Shown here: piece after piece, positions 13,879 through 23,974 of the stretch
How the letters are laid out: every line of letters begins with the position of its first letter
How positions within the stretch are numbered: position 1 is the first letter of the stretch
Source: Sulfurifustis variabilis
Lineage (GTDB): Bacteria; Pseudomonadota; Gammaproteobacteria; Acidiferrobacterales; Sulfurifustaceae
Reading direction: 5' to 3'
Length of the DNA stretch: 64,000 nt
NCBI RefSeq assembly: GCF_002355415.1
Contig: NZ_AP014936.1
Coordinates: 2,480,001-2,544,000 of the forward strand
The notes under the pieces: generated by a model
What the model was told of the DNA's origin: nothing
The model's database searches: none
Seen by the model: only the letters and a program-made list of their open reading frames with translations
Translations under genes and position numbers: made by a program

Positions 13879-14523
13879 TTACGGCAGCGACGCGAGATAG
13901 GCTACGAGCGCGGCGATGTCCTCGTCGGAGAGGATTCCGGCGATGCCCGCCATGACGCTGGCCTTCGCCTCGCCTGCGCCGGTTTGAAACGCATACAGGC
14001 GATGGCGCAGGTATTCCGGGCGCTGACCGGCGAGGCGTGCGTGGCGCTCCCCGCCCCGCGCGTCGCTTCCGTGGCAGGCGACGCAATGTTCGCGGAACCG
14101 CGCCTCGCCACGCATCCGCAGGGCGGGATCGGCAGCGACCGGGCGCGGGCGCTGACGGGCGAAGTAGAGGGCGACGGCCGCCCGGTCGTCGGGCGCGAAC
14201 TGGCGGGCAAGCGGCGTCATGATGAAGTCCGAGCGCTGCCCGCTGGCGAACCGCTCGATCTGCGCGAGGAGATAGTAGGCGTTTTGTCCGGCGAGATTGG
14301 GCACGAGCGGCATGACGCTGTTTCCGTCCTCGCCGTGGCAGCGCATGCAGAACGCCGCCCGCTCGCGCGCGGCCCGAAGGAACGACTCGTCGATTGTTTC
14401 CGGCGATGCGGACAGGAGCGCCGCGAGGCGCGCCCGGGCCTCGGACGACGGTCGATCGGCACCGGACGGTGCGCTGACGAGCAGGAGCGCGAGCACTAAC
14501 CAGCGTATCGGCATCGAGGGCAT
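13879..14523 (-). CDS. Periplasmic dihaem cytochrome c (c4-like)
   Basis: The 214-residue protein has an N-terminal signal sequence (about residues 5-22) and two CXXCH haem c sites: CMRCH at residues 59-63 and CVACH near residue 147. Each sits in a cytochrome c domain followed by conserved Met/Pro stretches (PLVPNLAGQ and HARLAGQRPEYL). This two-domain pattern is typical of cytochrome c4-type electron carriers that pass electrons to terminal oxidases. It lies leftward of dapB with a gap of about 110 bases. Confidence 0.88.
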   Translation of the reverse strand: MPSMPIRWLVLALLLVSAPSGADRPSSEARARLAALLSASPETIDESFLRAARERAAFCMRCHGEDGNSVMPLVPNLAGQNAYYLLAQIERFASGQRSDFIMTPLARQFAPDDRAAVALYFARQRPRPVAADPALRMRGEARFREHCVACHGSDARGGERHARLAGQRPEYLRHRLYAFQTGAGEAKASVMAGIAGILSDEDIAALVAYLASLP

Positions 14524-14633
14524 CGGGAAGGTCCATGACTGATCCGGCCCGATATCGATGCAACGGCCGTGCCGTACGGGTCGGAGCCCGCGCCGCGAAG
14601 CTGATCTGGATCAACTCGCCGGCGGAAAACCGC

Positions 14634-15425
14634 TCAGCGCAGTCCGAGCACGTCCTGCATGTCGTAGAGTCCCGGATCGCGGGTGGCGATCCAGCGCGCC
14701 GCGCGGACGGCGCCCTCGGCGAAGGTGGCGCGCGACTCCGCGCGATGCGTGATCTCGACCCGCTCGCCGCGCCCGACGAAGAGCGCCGTGTGCTCCCCGA
14801 CGATCTCGCCGGCCCGCACCACGGCGAACCCGATCGCGCCATCCGGTCGCGCGCCCGCACGCGCCGGAGGAAGCATGAGTTCCTGGAGCGAACGACCGCG
14901 TGCCTGCGCGATGACCTCGCCCATGCGCAACGCGGTCCCGGAGGGAGCATCCACCTTGTGGCGATGGTGGGCCTCGACAATCTCGACGTCCGTCCCCTCG
15001 CCGAGCGTCCGAGCGGCGATCTCGAGCAGCTTGAAGCAGAGGTTGACCCCGACGCTCATGTTGGGGGCGAACACGACGGGAATGGTTCTGCCCGCCTCCG
15101 CGATACGCGCGCGCCCGGCCTCGTCGAATCCGGTGGTACCGATCACGATGCGACGCGCGTGGCGTACGCAAACGTCCAGGTGTCCGAGCGTCGGCTCGGG
15201 GCGGGTGAAGTCGATGAGGACGTCGAACGCGGCCGGATCGAGCCGATCGCTCACGAGGACACCGAGCCGGACCGCGCCGGCCAGCTCGCCGGCGTCGCGA
15301 CCGAGCGCCGGCGATTCCGAACGCTCCAGGGCCGCAGTCACCGACATGTCGTCGGCGCGGGTTGCCGCCTCCACGAGTGCCCGGCCCATGCGACCCGCCG
15401 CACCCGCAATCGCCAACCGGACCAT
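14634..15425 (-). CDS. dapB: 4-hydroxy-tetrahydrodipicolinate reductase
   Basis: DapB reduces the product of DapA with NAD(P)H in the lysine and diaminopimelate pathway. The 263-residue length is standard. The nucleotide-binding motif [10 protein letters not shown] is at the N-terminus. The signature [15 protein letters not shown] near residue 155 carries the catalytic histidine and lysine. dapB often sits between dnaJ and carA; here mgtC-like and carA-side genes have been inserted on either side. Confidence 0.97.
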   Translation of the reverse strand: MVRLAIAGAAGRMGRALVEAATRADDMSVTAALERSESPALGRDAGELAGAVRLGVLVSDRLDPAAFDVLIDFTRPEPTLGHLDVCVRHARRIVIGTTGFDEAGRARIAEAGRTIPVVFAPNMSVGVNLCFKLLEIAARTLGEGTDVEIVEAHHRHKVDAPSGTALRMGEVIAQARGRSLQELMLPPARAGARPDGAIGFAVVRAGEIVGEHTALFVGRGERVEITHRAESRATFAEGAVRAARWIATRDPGLYDMQDVLGLR

Positions 15426-15528
15426 CGCGATTTCCCCGTGATGAGTAGGCGGGCAAGGATAAAGGATTTAGCGGGGCCGGACCACGCGCCGCGCTGCTCG
15501 CTGCCGGGCGAAGCGTACAATCCCGGAC

Positions 15529-16224
15529 ATGACGGGCAAGGAAGCCGAGATATTGCTGCATCTGCTCGCCGCGCTGCTTGCCGGCGGCCTGATCGGGCTC
15601 GAGCGCACCTACCACGGCAGGCCCGCCGGATTTCGCACGCACACCCTGGTCTGCATGGCTTCGGCCGTGCTCATGCTCTTGACGGTCTACCAGGTGGAGC
15701 TGTTGCCGCAGCTGCCGCTCGAGTCGGTACGCGTCGACCCTACGCGCATGGGCCAGGGAATCATGACCGGCATCGGATTTCTCGGCGCCGGCGTCATCAT
15801 GAAGGAAGGCCTCACGATACGCGGTCTGACGACCGCGGCCTCGATCTGGATGACCGCCTCCATCGGCATCCTGATCGGCGTGGGGTTCTACTTCCCGGCC
15901 CTCGTCGCGACCGTCCTCACGCTGATCACCCTGTCCCTCTTTCGCTGGGTCGAGGCCGCGGCGCCGGCGCTGTCGTTCGCGCGCCTGCGCCTGCGCTTTT
16001 CGCGGGACGACTACATGACGGAGGACGCCCTGGCAACGATCATCGGGCGGCACGGGATCACGACGAGCGGCTTCAGCTACCGGCTCGCCGACGACGGACG
16101 CTATTTCGAGTACGAGATGACCATCCGCGCGCGCACCCCGAAGGCGTTCCAGCAACTGGCGGAAACCCTCGCGGCGATGAACCAGGTGCTCGAGTTCTCC
16201 ATCGTGCCGACGGGAGAGAAGTGA
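15529..16224 (+). CDS. MgtC/SapB family membrane protein
   Basis: The 231-residue protein starts MTGKEAEILLHLLAALLAGGLIGLERTYHG. It has about four N-terminal membrane helices with the family motif GLIGLER and the block GIGFLGAGVIMKEG, followed by GLTTAASIW. The last 80 residues form a soluble ACT-like domain. Family members modulate ion homeostasis and magnesium-limited growth; the exact role here is unknown. It is the only rightward gene in this housekeeping block, converging on dnaJ with 35 bases between stops. Confidence 0.88.
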   Translation: MTGKEAEILLHLLAALLAGGLIGLERTYHGRPAGFRTHTLVCMASAVLMLLTVYQVELLPQLPLESVRVDPTRMGQGIMTGIGFLGAGVIMKEGLTIRGLTTAASIWMTASIGILIGVGFYFPALVATVLTLITLSLFRWVEAAAPALSFARLRLRFSRDDYMTEDALATIIGRHGITTSGFSYRLADDGRYFEYEMTIRARTPKAFQQLAETLAAMNQVLEFSIVPTGEK

Positions 16225-16259
16225 CGCGACGGGCGACCGGTCGCACGCCGTCCGTCACG

Positions 16260-17390
16260 TCACGCGGTGAAGAAATTCTTGATCTTGTCCACCCAGGACG
16301 TCGCGCGCGGGCTGTGCGCGGCGCCACCGGCCTTCAACGACTCGTCGAACCGCTCGAGCAGCGCGCGCTGCTCGGCGGTCAGATTCACCGGGGTCTCGAT
16401 GCTCACCCGCACGTAGAGGTCGCCCACGCGGCCGGTGCGCACGCCGCGCACGCCTTTGCCGCGCAGCCGGAAGGTCTTCTCGCTCTGCGTGCCGGGCGGC
16501 ACCTTGATCGTCGCCCGGCCGTCCAGGGTGGGCGCCTCCAGCTCGCCCCCGAGCACCGCGGCGGCGAAGCTGATCGGCATCTCGCAGTAGAGATCGTCGT
16601 GCTCGCGCTTGAAGATCGGGTGCGGCTTGAGGCGGACCTGCACGAAGAGATCGCCCGCGGGACCTCCGTTCTCGCCGGGCTCGCCTTCGCCCGTGAGGCG
16701 GATGAGGTCGCCGTCGTCCACGCCGGCCGGCACGCGCACCGACAGCGTCTTCTGCTGCTGCACGCGCCCTTCGCCGCGGCAGGCGGGACACGGATCGGCG
16801 ATGATGCGCCCCGCCCCGCGACAGCTCGGGCATGTCTGCTGGATGGAGAAGAAACCCTGCTGCATGCGCACCTGCCCGTGCCCGGCGCAGGTACGGCACG
16901 CCGTCGGCGAGGTGCCCGCGCGCGCCCCGGAGCCGTCACACGTGTCGCAGCGCACGAGCGTCGGGACGCGGATCTTCACTTCCGTGCCGCGGACGGCGTC
17001 CTCGAGGGAGAGGTCGAGCGAGTAGCGCGTGTCGGCGCCGCGGTAGGCCTGGTGGGCGCGGCGCCCCTGCCCGAAGATGTCGCCGAACACGTCGCCGAAG
17101 ATGTCGGCGAAGTGCGAGGCGCCCGCGGCGCCGTAGAAACCGCCCGCGCCGGCGGCCGCCGCCGGGTCGACGCCGGCGTGGCCGAACTGGTCGTAGGCGG
17201 CGCGCTTCTGGGGATCGCAGAGAATCTCGTAGGCCTCTTTGGCCTCCTTGAAGCGCGCCTCCGTGGTCTTGTCGCCCGGATTGCGGTCCGGGTGGTACTT
17301 CATCGCGAGCCGCCGGAAGGCCTTGGTGATCTCCGCCTCCGACGCGTTGCGCGCCACGCCGAGGGTCTCGTAATAGTCTTGCTTCGCCAT
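16260..17390 (-). CDS. dnaJ: Chaperone protein DnaJ
   Basis: DnaJ delivers unfolded clients to DnaK and stimulates its ATPase. The 376-residue protein has an N-terminal J domain with the HPD motif in [11 protein letters not shown], then a glycine-rich linker. Four zinc-binding repeats follow: [24 protein letters not shown] and CPACRGEG. The C-terminal substrate-binding domains complete a type I DnaJ. It lies 118 bases downstream of dnaK, with a hairpin in between. Confidence 0.97.
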   Translation of the reverse strand: MAKQDYYETLGVARNASEAEITKAFRRLAMKYHPDRNPGDKTTEARFKEAKEAYEILCDPQKRAAYDQFGHAGVDPAAAAGAGGFYGAAGASHFADIFGDVFGDIFGQGRRAHQAYRGADTRYSLDLSLEDAVRGTEVKIRVPTLVRCDTCDGSGARAGTSPTACRTCAGHGQVRMQQGFFSIQQTCPSCRGAGRIIADPCPACRGEGRVQQQKTLSVRVPAGVDDGDLIRLTGEGEPGENGGPAGDLFVQVRLKPHPIFKREHDDLYCEMPISFAAAVLGGELEAPTLDGRATIKVPPGTQSEKTFRLRGKGVRGVRTGRVGDLYVRVSIETPVNLTAEQRALLERFDESLKAGGAAHSPRATSWVDKIKNFFTA

Positions 17391-17430
17391 TGCCGATCAG
17401 CGCTCTCTTCGCCGCGGGTTGACACGAAAC

Positions 17431-17455
17431 AGGCGCAGAGTGACCTCCTGCGCCT
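17431..17455 (-). promoter_or_regulatory. Hairpin in the dnaK-dnaJ intergenic region
   Basis: A perfect 8-bp stem AGGCGCAG/CTGCGCCT with a 9-base loop lies between dnaK and dnaJ. There is no clean run of T after it, so it is more likely an mRNA stability or processing element than a terminator. Confidence 0.4.
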
Positions 17456-17508
17456 GTCCCGCCGGGCCGGTTGTCGGCTGATCCCGCGGCACCAGCCGAA
17501 AGCGGGTG

Positions 17509-19449
17509 TTACTTCTTGGCCTTGTTCTCCTTGACCTCCTCGAACTCGGCGTCGACCACGTTGTCCTTGTCGGCCCCCGCGCCGGCGCCGGACTCCGCGC
17601 CCGCACCGCCGGCGGCGCCCGCCTCCTGCGTCGCCTTGTACATCTGCTCGGCGAGCTTGTGGGAGGCCTCCATGAGCGCGTCGGTCTTCTTCTGGATCGC
17701 GTCCCTGTCGTCGCCGCGTGCGGTCTCCTCGAGCTCCTTGATAGCGGCCTCGATGCGATCCTTGTCTTCCGCGCCGAGCTTGTCGCCCAGCTCCTTCATC
17801 GACTTGCGGACGTTGTGGATCATCGCGTCCGCCTGGTTGCGCGCCTCGGCGAGCTCGCGCGCCTTGCGGTCCTCTTCGGCGTGCGCCTCGGCGTCCTTGA
17901 CCATGCGCTGGATCTCGGCCTCCGTCAGGCCCGAGCCCGCCTTGATCTCGATCTTGTTCTCCTTGCCGGTCGCCTTGTCCTTCGCGGAGACGTGCAGGAT
18001 GCCGTTCGCGTCGATGTCGAACGTGACCTCGATCTGCGGGACGCCGCGCGGCGCCGGGGGAATGCCGGTCAGGTCGAAGCGCCCGAGCGACTTGTTGCCG
18101 CTCGCCATTTCGCGCTCGCCCTGGAGCACGTGCACCGTGACCGCCCCCTGGTTGTCCTCCGCGGTCGAGAAGACCTGCGAGGCGCGGGTCGGGATGGTCG
18201 TGTTTTTCTGGATGATCTTGGTCATCACGCCGCCCAGCGTCTCGATGCCGAGCGAAAGCGGCGTGACGTCGAGGAGCAGCACGTCCTTGACGTCGCCCGA
18301 CAGCACCGCGCCCTGGATCGCCGCACCGATCGCCACCGCCTCGTCCGGGTTCACGTCCTTGCGCGGCTCGCGCCCGAAGAAGTCCTTGACGACCTCCTGC
18401 ACCTTCGGCATGCGCGTCTGTCCGCCGACCAGGATCACGTCGTTGATGTCGGCCGCCTTGAGCCCCGCGTCCTTGAGCGCGGTCTTGCACGGCTCGATGG
18501 TCTTGACGATGAGGTCCTCGACGAGCGACTCGAGCTTCGCGCGCGTGAGCTTGATGTTGAGGTGCTTCGGACCCGAGGCGTCCGCCGTGATGTACGGCAG
18601 GTTGATCTCGGTCTGCTGCGTGGAGGACAGCTCGATCTTCGCCTTTTCGGCGGCGTCCTTCAGGCGCTGCAGCGCGAGCGGGTCCTTGTGCAGGTCCACG
18701 CCGTGGTCCTTTTTGAACTCGTCCACGAGGTAATCGATGATGCGCTTGTCGAAATCCTCGCCGCCGAGGAAGGTGTCCCCGTTCGTCGACAGCACCTCGA
18801 ACTGGTGCTCGCCGTCGACCTCGGCGATCTCGATGATCGATATGTCGAACGTGCCGCCGCCGAGGTCGTACACCGCGATCTTGGAGTCGCCCGGCTTCTT
18901 GTCCATGCCGAAGGCGAGCGCCGCGGCCGTCGGCTCGTTGATGATGCGCTTGACCTCAAGGCCCGCGATGCGCCCGGCGTCCTTGGTCGCCTGGCGCTGG
19001 GAGTCGTTGAAGTAGGCCGGTACGGTGATCACCGCCTCCTTCACCTCGTGCCCGAGATAGTCCTCGGCGGTCTTCTTCATCTTTTGCAGCACGCGCGCGG
19101 AGACCTCCGGCGGCGCCATCTTCTTGCCGCGCGCCTCCACCCACGCGTCGCCGTTCGGGGCCCGCACGATCTTGTACGGCACCATCTTGACGTCCCGCTG
19201 GACGACCTCGTCCTCGTACTTGCGCCCGATCAGGCGCTTGATGGCGTAGAGGGTGTTGGCCGGGTTGGTGATGGCCTGGCGCTTCGCGGCCTGGCCGACG
19301 ATGACCTCGCCGTCCTCCGTGAATGCCACGACGGACGGGGTGGTGCGGTCGCCCTCGCTGTTCTCGATCACCCGCACCTTGCTGCCTTCCATGATGGCAA
19401 CACAGGAGTTGGTGGTGCCCAGGTCAATGCCGATTATTTTGCTGGCCAT
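17509..19449 (-). CDS. dnaK: Chaperone protein DnaK (Hsp70)
   Basis: DnaK is the ATP-dependent Hsp70 chaperone. The ATG at 19449 gives 646 residues starting [20 protein letters not shown], the family hallmark; an upstream in-frame ATG adds no homologous sequence. The ATPase domain includes [12 protein letters not shown] and [11 protein letters not shown]. The substrate-binding domain includes [17 protein letters not shown]. The protein ends [16 protein letters not shown], the usual acidic tail. It is in the order hrcA-grpE-dnaK-dnaJ. Confidence 0.98.
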   Translation of the reverse strand: MASKIIGIDLGTTNSCVAIMEGSKVRVIENSEGDRTTPSVVAFTEDGEVIVGQAAKRQAITNPANTLYAIKRLIGRKYEDEVVQRDVKMVPYKIVRAPNGDAWVEARGKKMAPPEVSARVLQKMKKTAEDYLGHEVKEAVITVPAYFNDSQRQATKDAGRIAGLEVKRIINEPTAAALAFGMDKKPGDSKIAVYDLGGGTFDISIIEIAEVDGEHQFEVLSTNGDTFLGGEDFDKRIIDYLVDEFKKDHGVDLHKDPLALQRLKDAAEKAKIELSSTQQTEINLPYITADASGPKHLNIKLTRAKLESLVEDLIVKTIEPCKTALKDAGLKAADINDVILVGGQTRMPKVQEVVKDFFGREPRKDVNPDEAVAIGAAIQGAVLSGDVKDVLLLDVTPLSLGIETLGGVMTKIIQKNTTIPTRASQVFSTAEDNQGAVTVHVLQGEREMASGNKSLGRFDLTGIPPAPRGVPQIEVTFDIDANGILHVSAKDKATGKENKIEIKAGSGLTEAEIQRMVKDAEAHAEEDRKARELAEARNQADAMIHNVRKSMKELGDKLGAEDKDRIEAAIKELEETARGDDRDAIQKKTDALMEASHKLAEQMYKATQEAGAAGGAGAESGAGAGADKDNVVDAEFEEVKENKAKK

Positions 19450-19517
19450 CGTTGATTTCCTCGAATCCGTAGAGTCCGCGTCGGTTACGCGTCGTAATGG
19501 GGCCGCTGCCCCGCATT

Positions 19518-20135
19518 TCAAGCGTTTCCGGGCGCCTGCCCGCCTTCCGGCGCCCGGGCCACCACGACCAGGGCCGGCCTCAGGACGCGGTCGTGAAGCA
19601 GGTAGCCTTTCTGCATGACGTTCACGACGTGGTTGGCCGGAACCTCGCCGCTCTCGACCACGCTGATGGCGTGGTGCTTCGAGGGGTCGAACTTCTCGCC
19701 CCTGGGGTCGATGACGGCGAGCGAAAACTTGCGAAAGACGTCGTCCATGAGGCGCAGGGTCAGGTCCAGGCCCTCGTGCATTTTCTGCAGGGCGGTCTGG
19801 TTCTCGGCCTGGATGTCGACCGACCGGGCGAGCTCCAGGCTGTCCCGCACCCCGAGGAGCTCGGTCGCGAAGCGCTCGAGGCCGTACTTGTGCGCGTTCT
19901 GGACGTCGATCTCGGCCCGCCGGCGTACATTTTCGATCTCCGCGCGGGCGCGCAGGAACCGGTCTTGCGCCTCGGTCGCCTCCGCCCGGGCGGCCGCGAG
20001 CTGCGACTTCAGGTCGCCCGCGCCCGACTCGCCCGCATCCGCTTCGTCGCCGGGCGGGGACGGCCGCTCGGTCTTCGTATCCGCTCGAGGACCGTCGTCC
20101 TTCGCGTGCAACGTGCGCTCCTGGTCTTCGGCCAT
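19518..20135 (-). CDS. grpE: Nucleotide exchange factor GrpE
   Basis: GrpE releases ADP from DnaK. The 205-residue protein has a charged, poorly conserved N-terminus, then a long coiled coil with the core [21 protein letters not shown]-terminal beta domain has the motifs MDDVFRKF and HHAISVVE. It lies 68 bases upstream of dnaK and 44 bases downstream of hrcA, consistent with a single heat-shock transcript. Confidence 0.95.
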   Translation of the reverse strand: MAEDQERTLHAKDDGPRADTKTERPSPPGDEADAGESGAGDLKSQLAAARAEATEAQDRFLRARAEIENVRRRAEIDVQNAHKYGLERFATELLGVRDSLELARSVDIQAENQTALQKMHEGLDLTLRLMDDVFRKFSLAVIDPRGEKFDPSKHHAISVVESGEVPANHVVNVMQKGYLLHDRVLRPALVVVARAPEGGQAPGNA

Positions 20136-20179
20136 GGCTACCCCTGAGTCAAAAAACCCGATTCGTCGCGTGTATGGGG

Positions 20180-21253
20180 TTAGGAACGGGAGCTTTCAAG
20201 GCGCGGCGGCTGCCCGGCGCCCGTCTGAAGCGTAAGGGCCGAACTCAGGAGCCGGGCCGTGAGATCCACGATCGGGATGATGTGCTCGTACGGCATGCGG
20301 GTCGGGCCGATCACCCCGAGCGTACCGACGACCTGCTTGTCCACGCTGTAGGGGGCCGTGACCACGCTGCAGTCCTCGAGCACTTCGTAACCGGACTCGG
20401 CCCCGATGAAGATCTTGATACCGTTCACGCGCATGCTCCGATCGAGCAGATGCAGGAGGTCGCGCTTGGTATTGAAGGCGTCGAACAGCCGGCGCAGCTT
20501 CTTGACGTCACCGAGATCGGGCACGTCCATGAGATTCGACTCCCCGCTCAGCAGCAGCTCATCGCCCTCCTTCGGCTCGGACGCGAATGCCTGGCGCGCC
20601 ATCTCGACGGCAAGGCGAATGATCCGCTGCATGTCGTCGCTCGCCTGCTGCATCTCGGAGACCAGCGCCCGCTTGACGTTCGCGAGGAGCATGCCCGCGT
20701 AGCTTTCGTTGAAATAGTTGGCCGCCTGTGTCAGCTCCGCCGGGGAATAATCCCGGTCGGTGGTGATGATGCGGTTGTCCACGTGGCCGTCCTGGGTCAC
20801 GAGAATGACCAGGATGCGCCGCCCGGAAAGGGCGAGGAAGTCGATGTGCCGAAACGCCGCCTGCTCGTCGCGCCGGGGGACCATCACGACGCCGGTCAGC
20901 CGGCTGATCTCCGACAACAGGTGCGAGGCGGTCTCGATCAGTTCGTGGGGATCGTGCGCCGAGGCGAGCTCTCCTTCGAGCAGGCGCACCTCGCGCACGT
21001 CGAGCGGCCGCACCTTAAGAAGGGTGTCGACGAAGAACCGGTAGCCCAGCTGGGTCGGCACGCGCCCCGCCGACGTGTGCGGCGACCGCACGAGCCCCAT
21101 CTCCTCGAGATCGACCATGACGTTTCGTACCGTCGCCGGGCTGATATCGAGGCCGGCCTGCCGGGCCAGCGTGCGCGACCCCACGGGCTGGCCGTCGGCG
21201 ATATATCGCTCGATCAGGGTCTTGAGGAGGAGCTCGGCGCGCGGGTTGAGCAT
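20180..21253 (-). CDS. hrcA: Heat-inducible transcription repressor HrcA
   Basis: HrcA represses heat-shock genes by binding CIRCE operators and depends on GroEL for activity. The chosen ATG at 21253 gives 357 residues starting MLNPRAELLLKTLIERYIAD. An ATG at 21277 would add eight residues. The N-terminal winged helix includes RTLARQAGLDISPATVRNVM and SPHTSAGRVPT, both family signatures. A CIRCE element overlaps its promoter 31-57 bases upstream, so it should be autoregulated along with grpE, dnaK and dnaJ. Confidence 0.95.
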   Translation of the reverse strand: MLNPRAELLLKTLIERYIADGQPVGSRTLARQAGLDISPATVRNVMVDLEEMGLVRSPHTSAGRVPTQLGYRFFVDTLLKVRPLDVREVRLLEGELASAHDPHELIETASHLLSEISRLTGVVMVPRRDEQAAFRHIDFLALSGRRILVILVTQDGHVDNRIITTDRDYSPAELTQAANYFNESYAGMLLANVKRALVSEMQQASDDMQRIIRLAVEMARQAFASEPKEGDELLLSGESNLMDVPDLGDVKKLRRLFDAFNTKRDLLHLLDRSMRVNGIKIFIGAESGYEVLEDCSVVTAPYSVDKQVVGTLGVIGPTRMPYEHIIPIVDLTARLLSSALTLQTGAGQPPRLESSRS

Positions 21254-21281
21254 CGTTTGCACTACTCTCCGACTCACCGGA

Positions 21282-21310
21282 ATCTAGCACTCTCGTACAT
21301 AGAGTGCCAA
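21282..21310 (-). promoter_or_regulatory. CIRCE operator overlapping the hrcA promoter
   Basis: The inverted repeat CTAGCACTC-N9-GAGTGCCAA at 21284-21310 differs from the CIRCE consensus TTAGCACTC-N9-GAGTGCTAA at one position in each arm. On the minus strand TTGGCA (21310-21305) and CTAGAT (21287-21282), 17 bases apart, form a promoter. HrcA bound here would cover the -35, the spacer and most of the -10. Confidence 0.9.
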
Positions 21311-21422
21311 GCGCCCTTCGTTCATCGGCCCTCGATCTGTCGTCCTCACCCGGATCTCCCGCGATCACTGGTTCACCCTTGGAGCCCGTGCTAGTTTATC
21401 CCGCCCCGTTCCCGGGCATTGC

Positions 21423-22301
21423 ATGAAAAAGCCCATAACCAAGGTCGGCCTCTTCGGGAAGTACCAGCACGATACGGTGGGCGAGCACGTCGCCCGCCTG
21501 GCCCGCTTCCTCCGAGCCCGGGGTCTCACGATCCTGATCGACGAAAATACGGCCCGGGTCCTGCCCGAGGCCGTCGCGCCCTCCCGGCCGCTCGACGCGA
21601 TCGGCCGGGAGATCGACCTCGGTATCGTCATCGGGGGCGACGGGACCCTCCTGCACGTCGCCCGGGTGCTGTCCGCCGCCGGCGTTCCGATTATCGGGGT
21701 CAATCAGGGTCGCCTCGGCTTTCTCACCGATATTCCGCTCGCCGAGATGGAGCGCGAGATCGGGCGCATTCTGGACGGCGATTACCAGGCCGAGCAGCGC
21801 CTCCTGCTCGCCGCCGAAATCATGCGCAAGGGCCGTATTGCCCACACCGCCCGCGCGTTCAACGACGTCATCATCAGCAAGGGCGAGCTCGCGCGCCTGA
21901 TCGAGTGGGAGACCTATATCGGCGGCGAGTTCGTAAACAGCGCGCGCGGCGACGGCATCATCGTCGCGAGCCCGACCGGGTCCACCGCCTACGCCATGTC
22001 CGCCGGCGGCCCGATCCTCCAGCCCACGTTGCCCGCGCTCGCGCTCGTTCCGATCTGCCCGCATACCCTCTCGAACCGGCCGATCGTGGTTTCGAGCGAC
22101 TCGATCATCGAGATCGTGATGATCGGACTGGCCGGCAGCCACGCGCACGTCACGTTCGACGGGCAGCTCCACCACACGCTCGAAGACAACGATCGCATCT
22201 ACGTCCGGCGCGCCGATCATCCGGTCGAGCTCATACATCCCTCCGGCCGCAGCCACTACGACACGCTGCGCGAGAAACTGCATTGGGGAGCGAAGTACTG
22301 A
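21423..22301 (+). CDS. nadK: NAD kinase
   Basis: NadK phosphorylates NAD to NADP. The 292-residue protein begins MKKPITKVGLFGKYQHDTVG. It contains the nucleotide-binding GGDGTLLHVAR near residue 70, the NAD-site motif GVNQGRLGFLTD, and the conserved SPTGSTAYAMSAGGPI. Its stop codon overlaps the recN start by one base (TGATG). It is divergent from hrcA, and nadK next to hrcA and recN is a common proteobacterial order. Confidence 0.97.
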   Translation: MKKPITKVGLFGKYQHDTVGEHVARLARFLRARGLTILIDENTARVLPEAVAPSRPLDAIGREIDLGIVIGGDGTLLHVARVLSAAGVPIIGVNQGRLGFLTDIPLAEMEREIGRILDGDYQAEQRLLLAAEIMRKGRIAHTARAFNDVIISKGELARLIEWETYIGGEFVNSARGDGIIVASPTGSTAYAMSAGGPILQPTLPALALVPICPHTLSNRPIVVSSDSIIEIVMIGLAGSHAHVTFDGQLHHTLEDNDRIYVRRADHPVELIHPSGRSHYDTLREKLHWGAKY

Positions 22302-23974
22302 TGCTCGGGTCCCTCTACGTCCGCGACATCGCGATCGTCAAAGGCCTCGATCTCGAGTTCGGGGACGGTCTGACGGTCCTGACCGGCGAGACCGGGGCCG
22401 GCAAGTCGATCCTGATCGACGCCCTCGCGCTCGTGCTCGGCGGTCGTGCGGACGCGGGTATCGTTCGCCCCGGCGCCGGCCGCGCGGAGGTGTCGGCCAG
22501 CTTCGCCCTCGCGCCGGGCAGCGAGGCGGCGGCATGGCTCGAGGCCCACGAGCTCGCCGCCGGCGGCGACTGCGTGCTGCGCCGCGTCATCGAGCGAGAC
22601 CGCCCGTCGAAGGGTTTCATCAACGGCCGGCCCGTGCCGATACAGATGCTGCGCGAGCTCGGCGAGCACCTCGTCGACATACACGGGCAGCACGAACACC
22701 AGTCGCTGCTGCGCCGCGACGCGCAACGCCAGATCCTGGACGACTACGCCGGGCTCGCCGACGCGCTCGCGCAGGTGCGCGAACGTTACGACGAGATCCG
22801 CGCTCTCGAGGCGCGGCTTCAGGCGCTGAAGCAGCAGTCCGCCGATCGCGGGGCGCGCCTGGAGCTCCTGCAGCACCAGGTGAAGGAGCTCGAGGCCCTG
22901 GCGCTCAAGCCTGACGAAATCCCGGAGATCGAGGAGGAGCATTCCCGGCTCGCTAACGGCGCGGAGCTCCTGGAAGGCGCGCAGTCGGCGGTGCAGGCGC
23001 TCTACGAGGACGACGAATCCTCCGTGTCGCAGCTCCTCGCGAAGGTCACCGGCCGGCTGGAGGGCCTCGCGCACTTCGACGCGCGCCTCGGCGAGGCCGT
23101 CGCGCTGCTCAACGAGGCGGGGATTCGCGTCGACGAGGCGGCTTCGCGCCTGCACCACTATCTCGACGGCCTGGAACTGGATCCCGGCCGGCTGCAATGG
23201 CTCGAGGCGCGACTCGGCGCGATACACGATCTGGCGCGCAAGCACCGTCTGCGTCCGGAGGAGCTGCCCGCGCTTCTCGATCGCCTGCGCACCGAGCTGG
23301 CGGACGTCGAGGACATCGACGGCAACCTCGCGCGCCTGGAGAGCTCCCTGGGGGAGGCGCGCAAGGCCTACGCCGACGTCGCCCGACGCGTGTCGCGCGG
23401 GCGCAAGCAGGCGGCGACCAGGCTCGCCCGCGCGATCACCGAGCGCATGCAGGAGCTCGGGATGGGCGGCGGGCGCTTCGAGATCGAGCTCGCGCCGCTT
23501 CCCGACGGCGAGATTGCCGCGCACGGGGTCGAGCGCATCGAGTTCCTGGTGACCGCCAATCCCGGGCTCCCGCTCAAGCCCCTCGCCAAGGTCGCCTCCG
23601 GCGGCGAGCTCTCCCGCATCAGCCTCGCGCTGCAGGTCGTCACCGCGCGCCTCGGGCGCATCCCGACCCTCGTGTTCGACGAAGTGGATGTGGGCGTCGG
23701 CGGGCGCGTGGCGGAGATCGTGGGACGCGAGCTGCGGACGCTCGGCGCGAACCGCCAGGTGCTCTGTATCACCCATCTTCCCCAGGTCGCAGCGCTGGGG
23801 CAGCATCATCTCCAGGCCGCGAAGCTGCCGCAGGACGGGTCGACCGTCGTCGAGGTCAAACGGCTCAAGAACGCCGAACGGGTGCAGGAGATCGCGCGCA
23901 TGCTCGGCGGCCTCGAGATCAGCAAGAAGACGATCGCTCACGCGCAGGACATGCTCGCCCGTGCCGCCTCCTGA
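22301..23974 (+). CDS. recN: DNA repair protein RecN
   Basis: RecN is an SMC-like ATPase acting in double-strand break repair. The ATG at 22301 gives 557 residues starting MLGSLYVRDIAIVKGLDLEF. The head domain has Walker A LTGETGAGKSILIDAL. Long coiled-coil arms occupy about residues 150-380. The ABC signature KVASGGELSRISLAL and Walker B TLVFDEVDVGVGG are near the C-terminus. It is translationally coupled to nadK. Confidence 0.97.
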   Translation: MLGSLYVRDIAIVKGLDLEFGDGLTVLTGETGAGKSILIDALALVLGGRADAGIVRPGAGRAEVSASFALAPGSEAAAWLEAHELAAGGDCVLRRVIERDRPSKGFINGRPVPIQMLRELGEHLVDIHGQHEHQSLLRRDAQRQILDDYAGLADALAQVRERYDEIRALEARLQALKQQSADRGARLELLQHQVKELEALALKPDEIPEIEEEHSRLANGAELLEGAQSAVQALYEDDESSVSQLLAKVTGRLEGLAHFDARLGEAVALLNEAGIRVDEAASRLHHYLDGLELDPGRLQWLEARLGAIHDLARKHRLRPEELPALLDRLRTELADVEDIDGNLARLESSLGEARKAYADVARRVSRGRKQAATRLARAITERMQELGMGGGRFEIELAPLPDGEIAAHGVERIEFLVTANPGLPLKPLAKVASGGELSRISLALQVVTARLGRIPTLVFDEVDVGVGGRVAEIVGRELRTLGANRQVLCITHLPQVAALGQHHLQAAKLPQDGSTVVEVKRLKNAERVQEIARMLGGLEISKKTIAHAQDMLARAAS

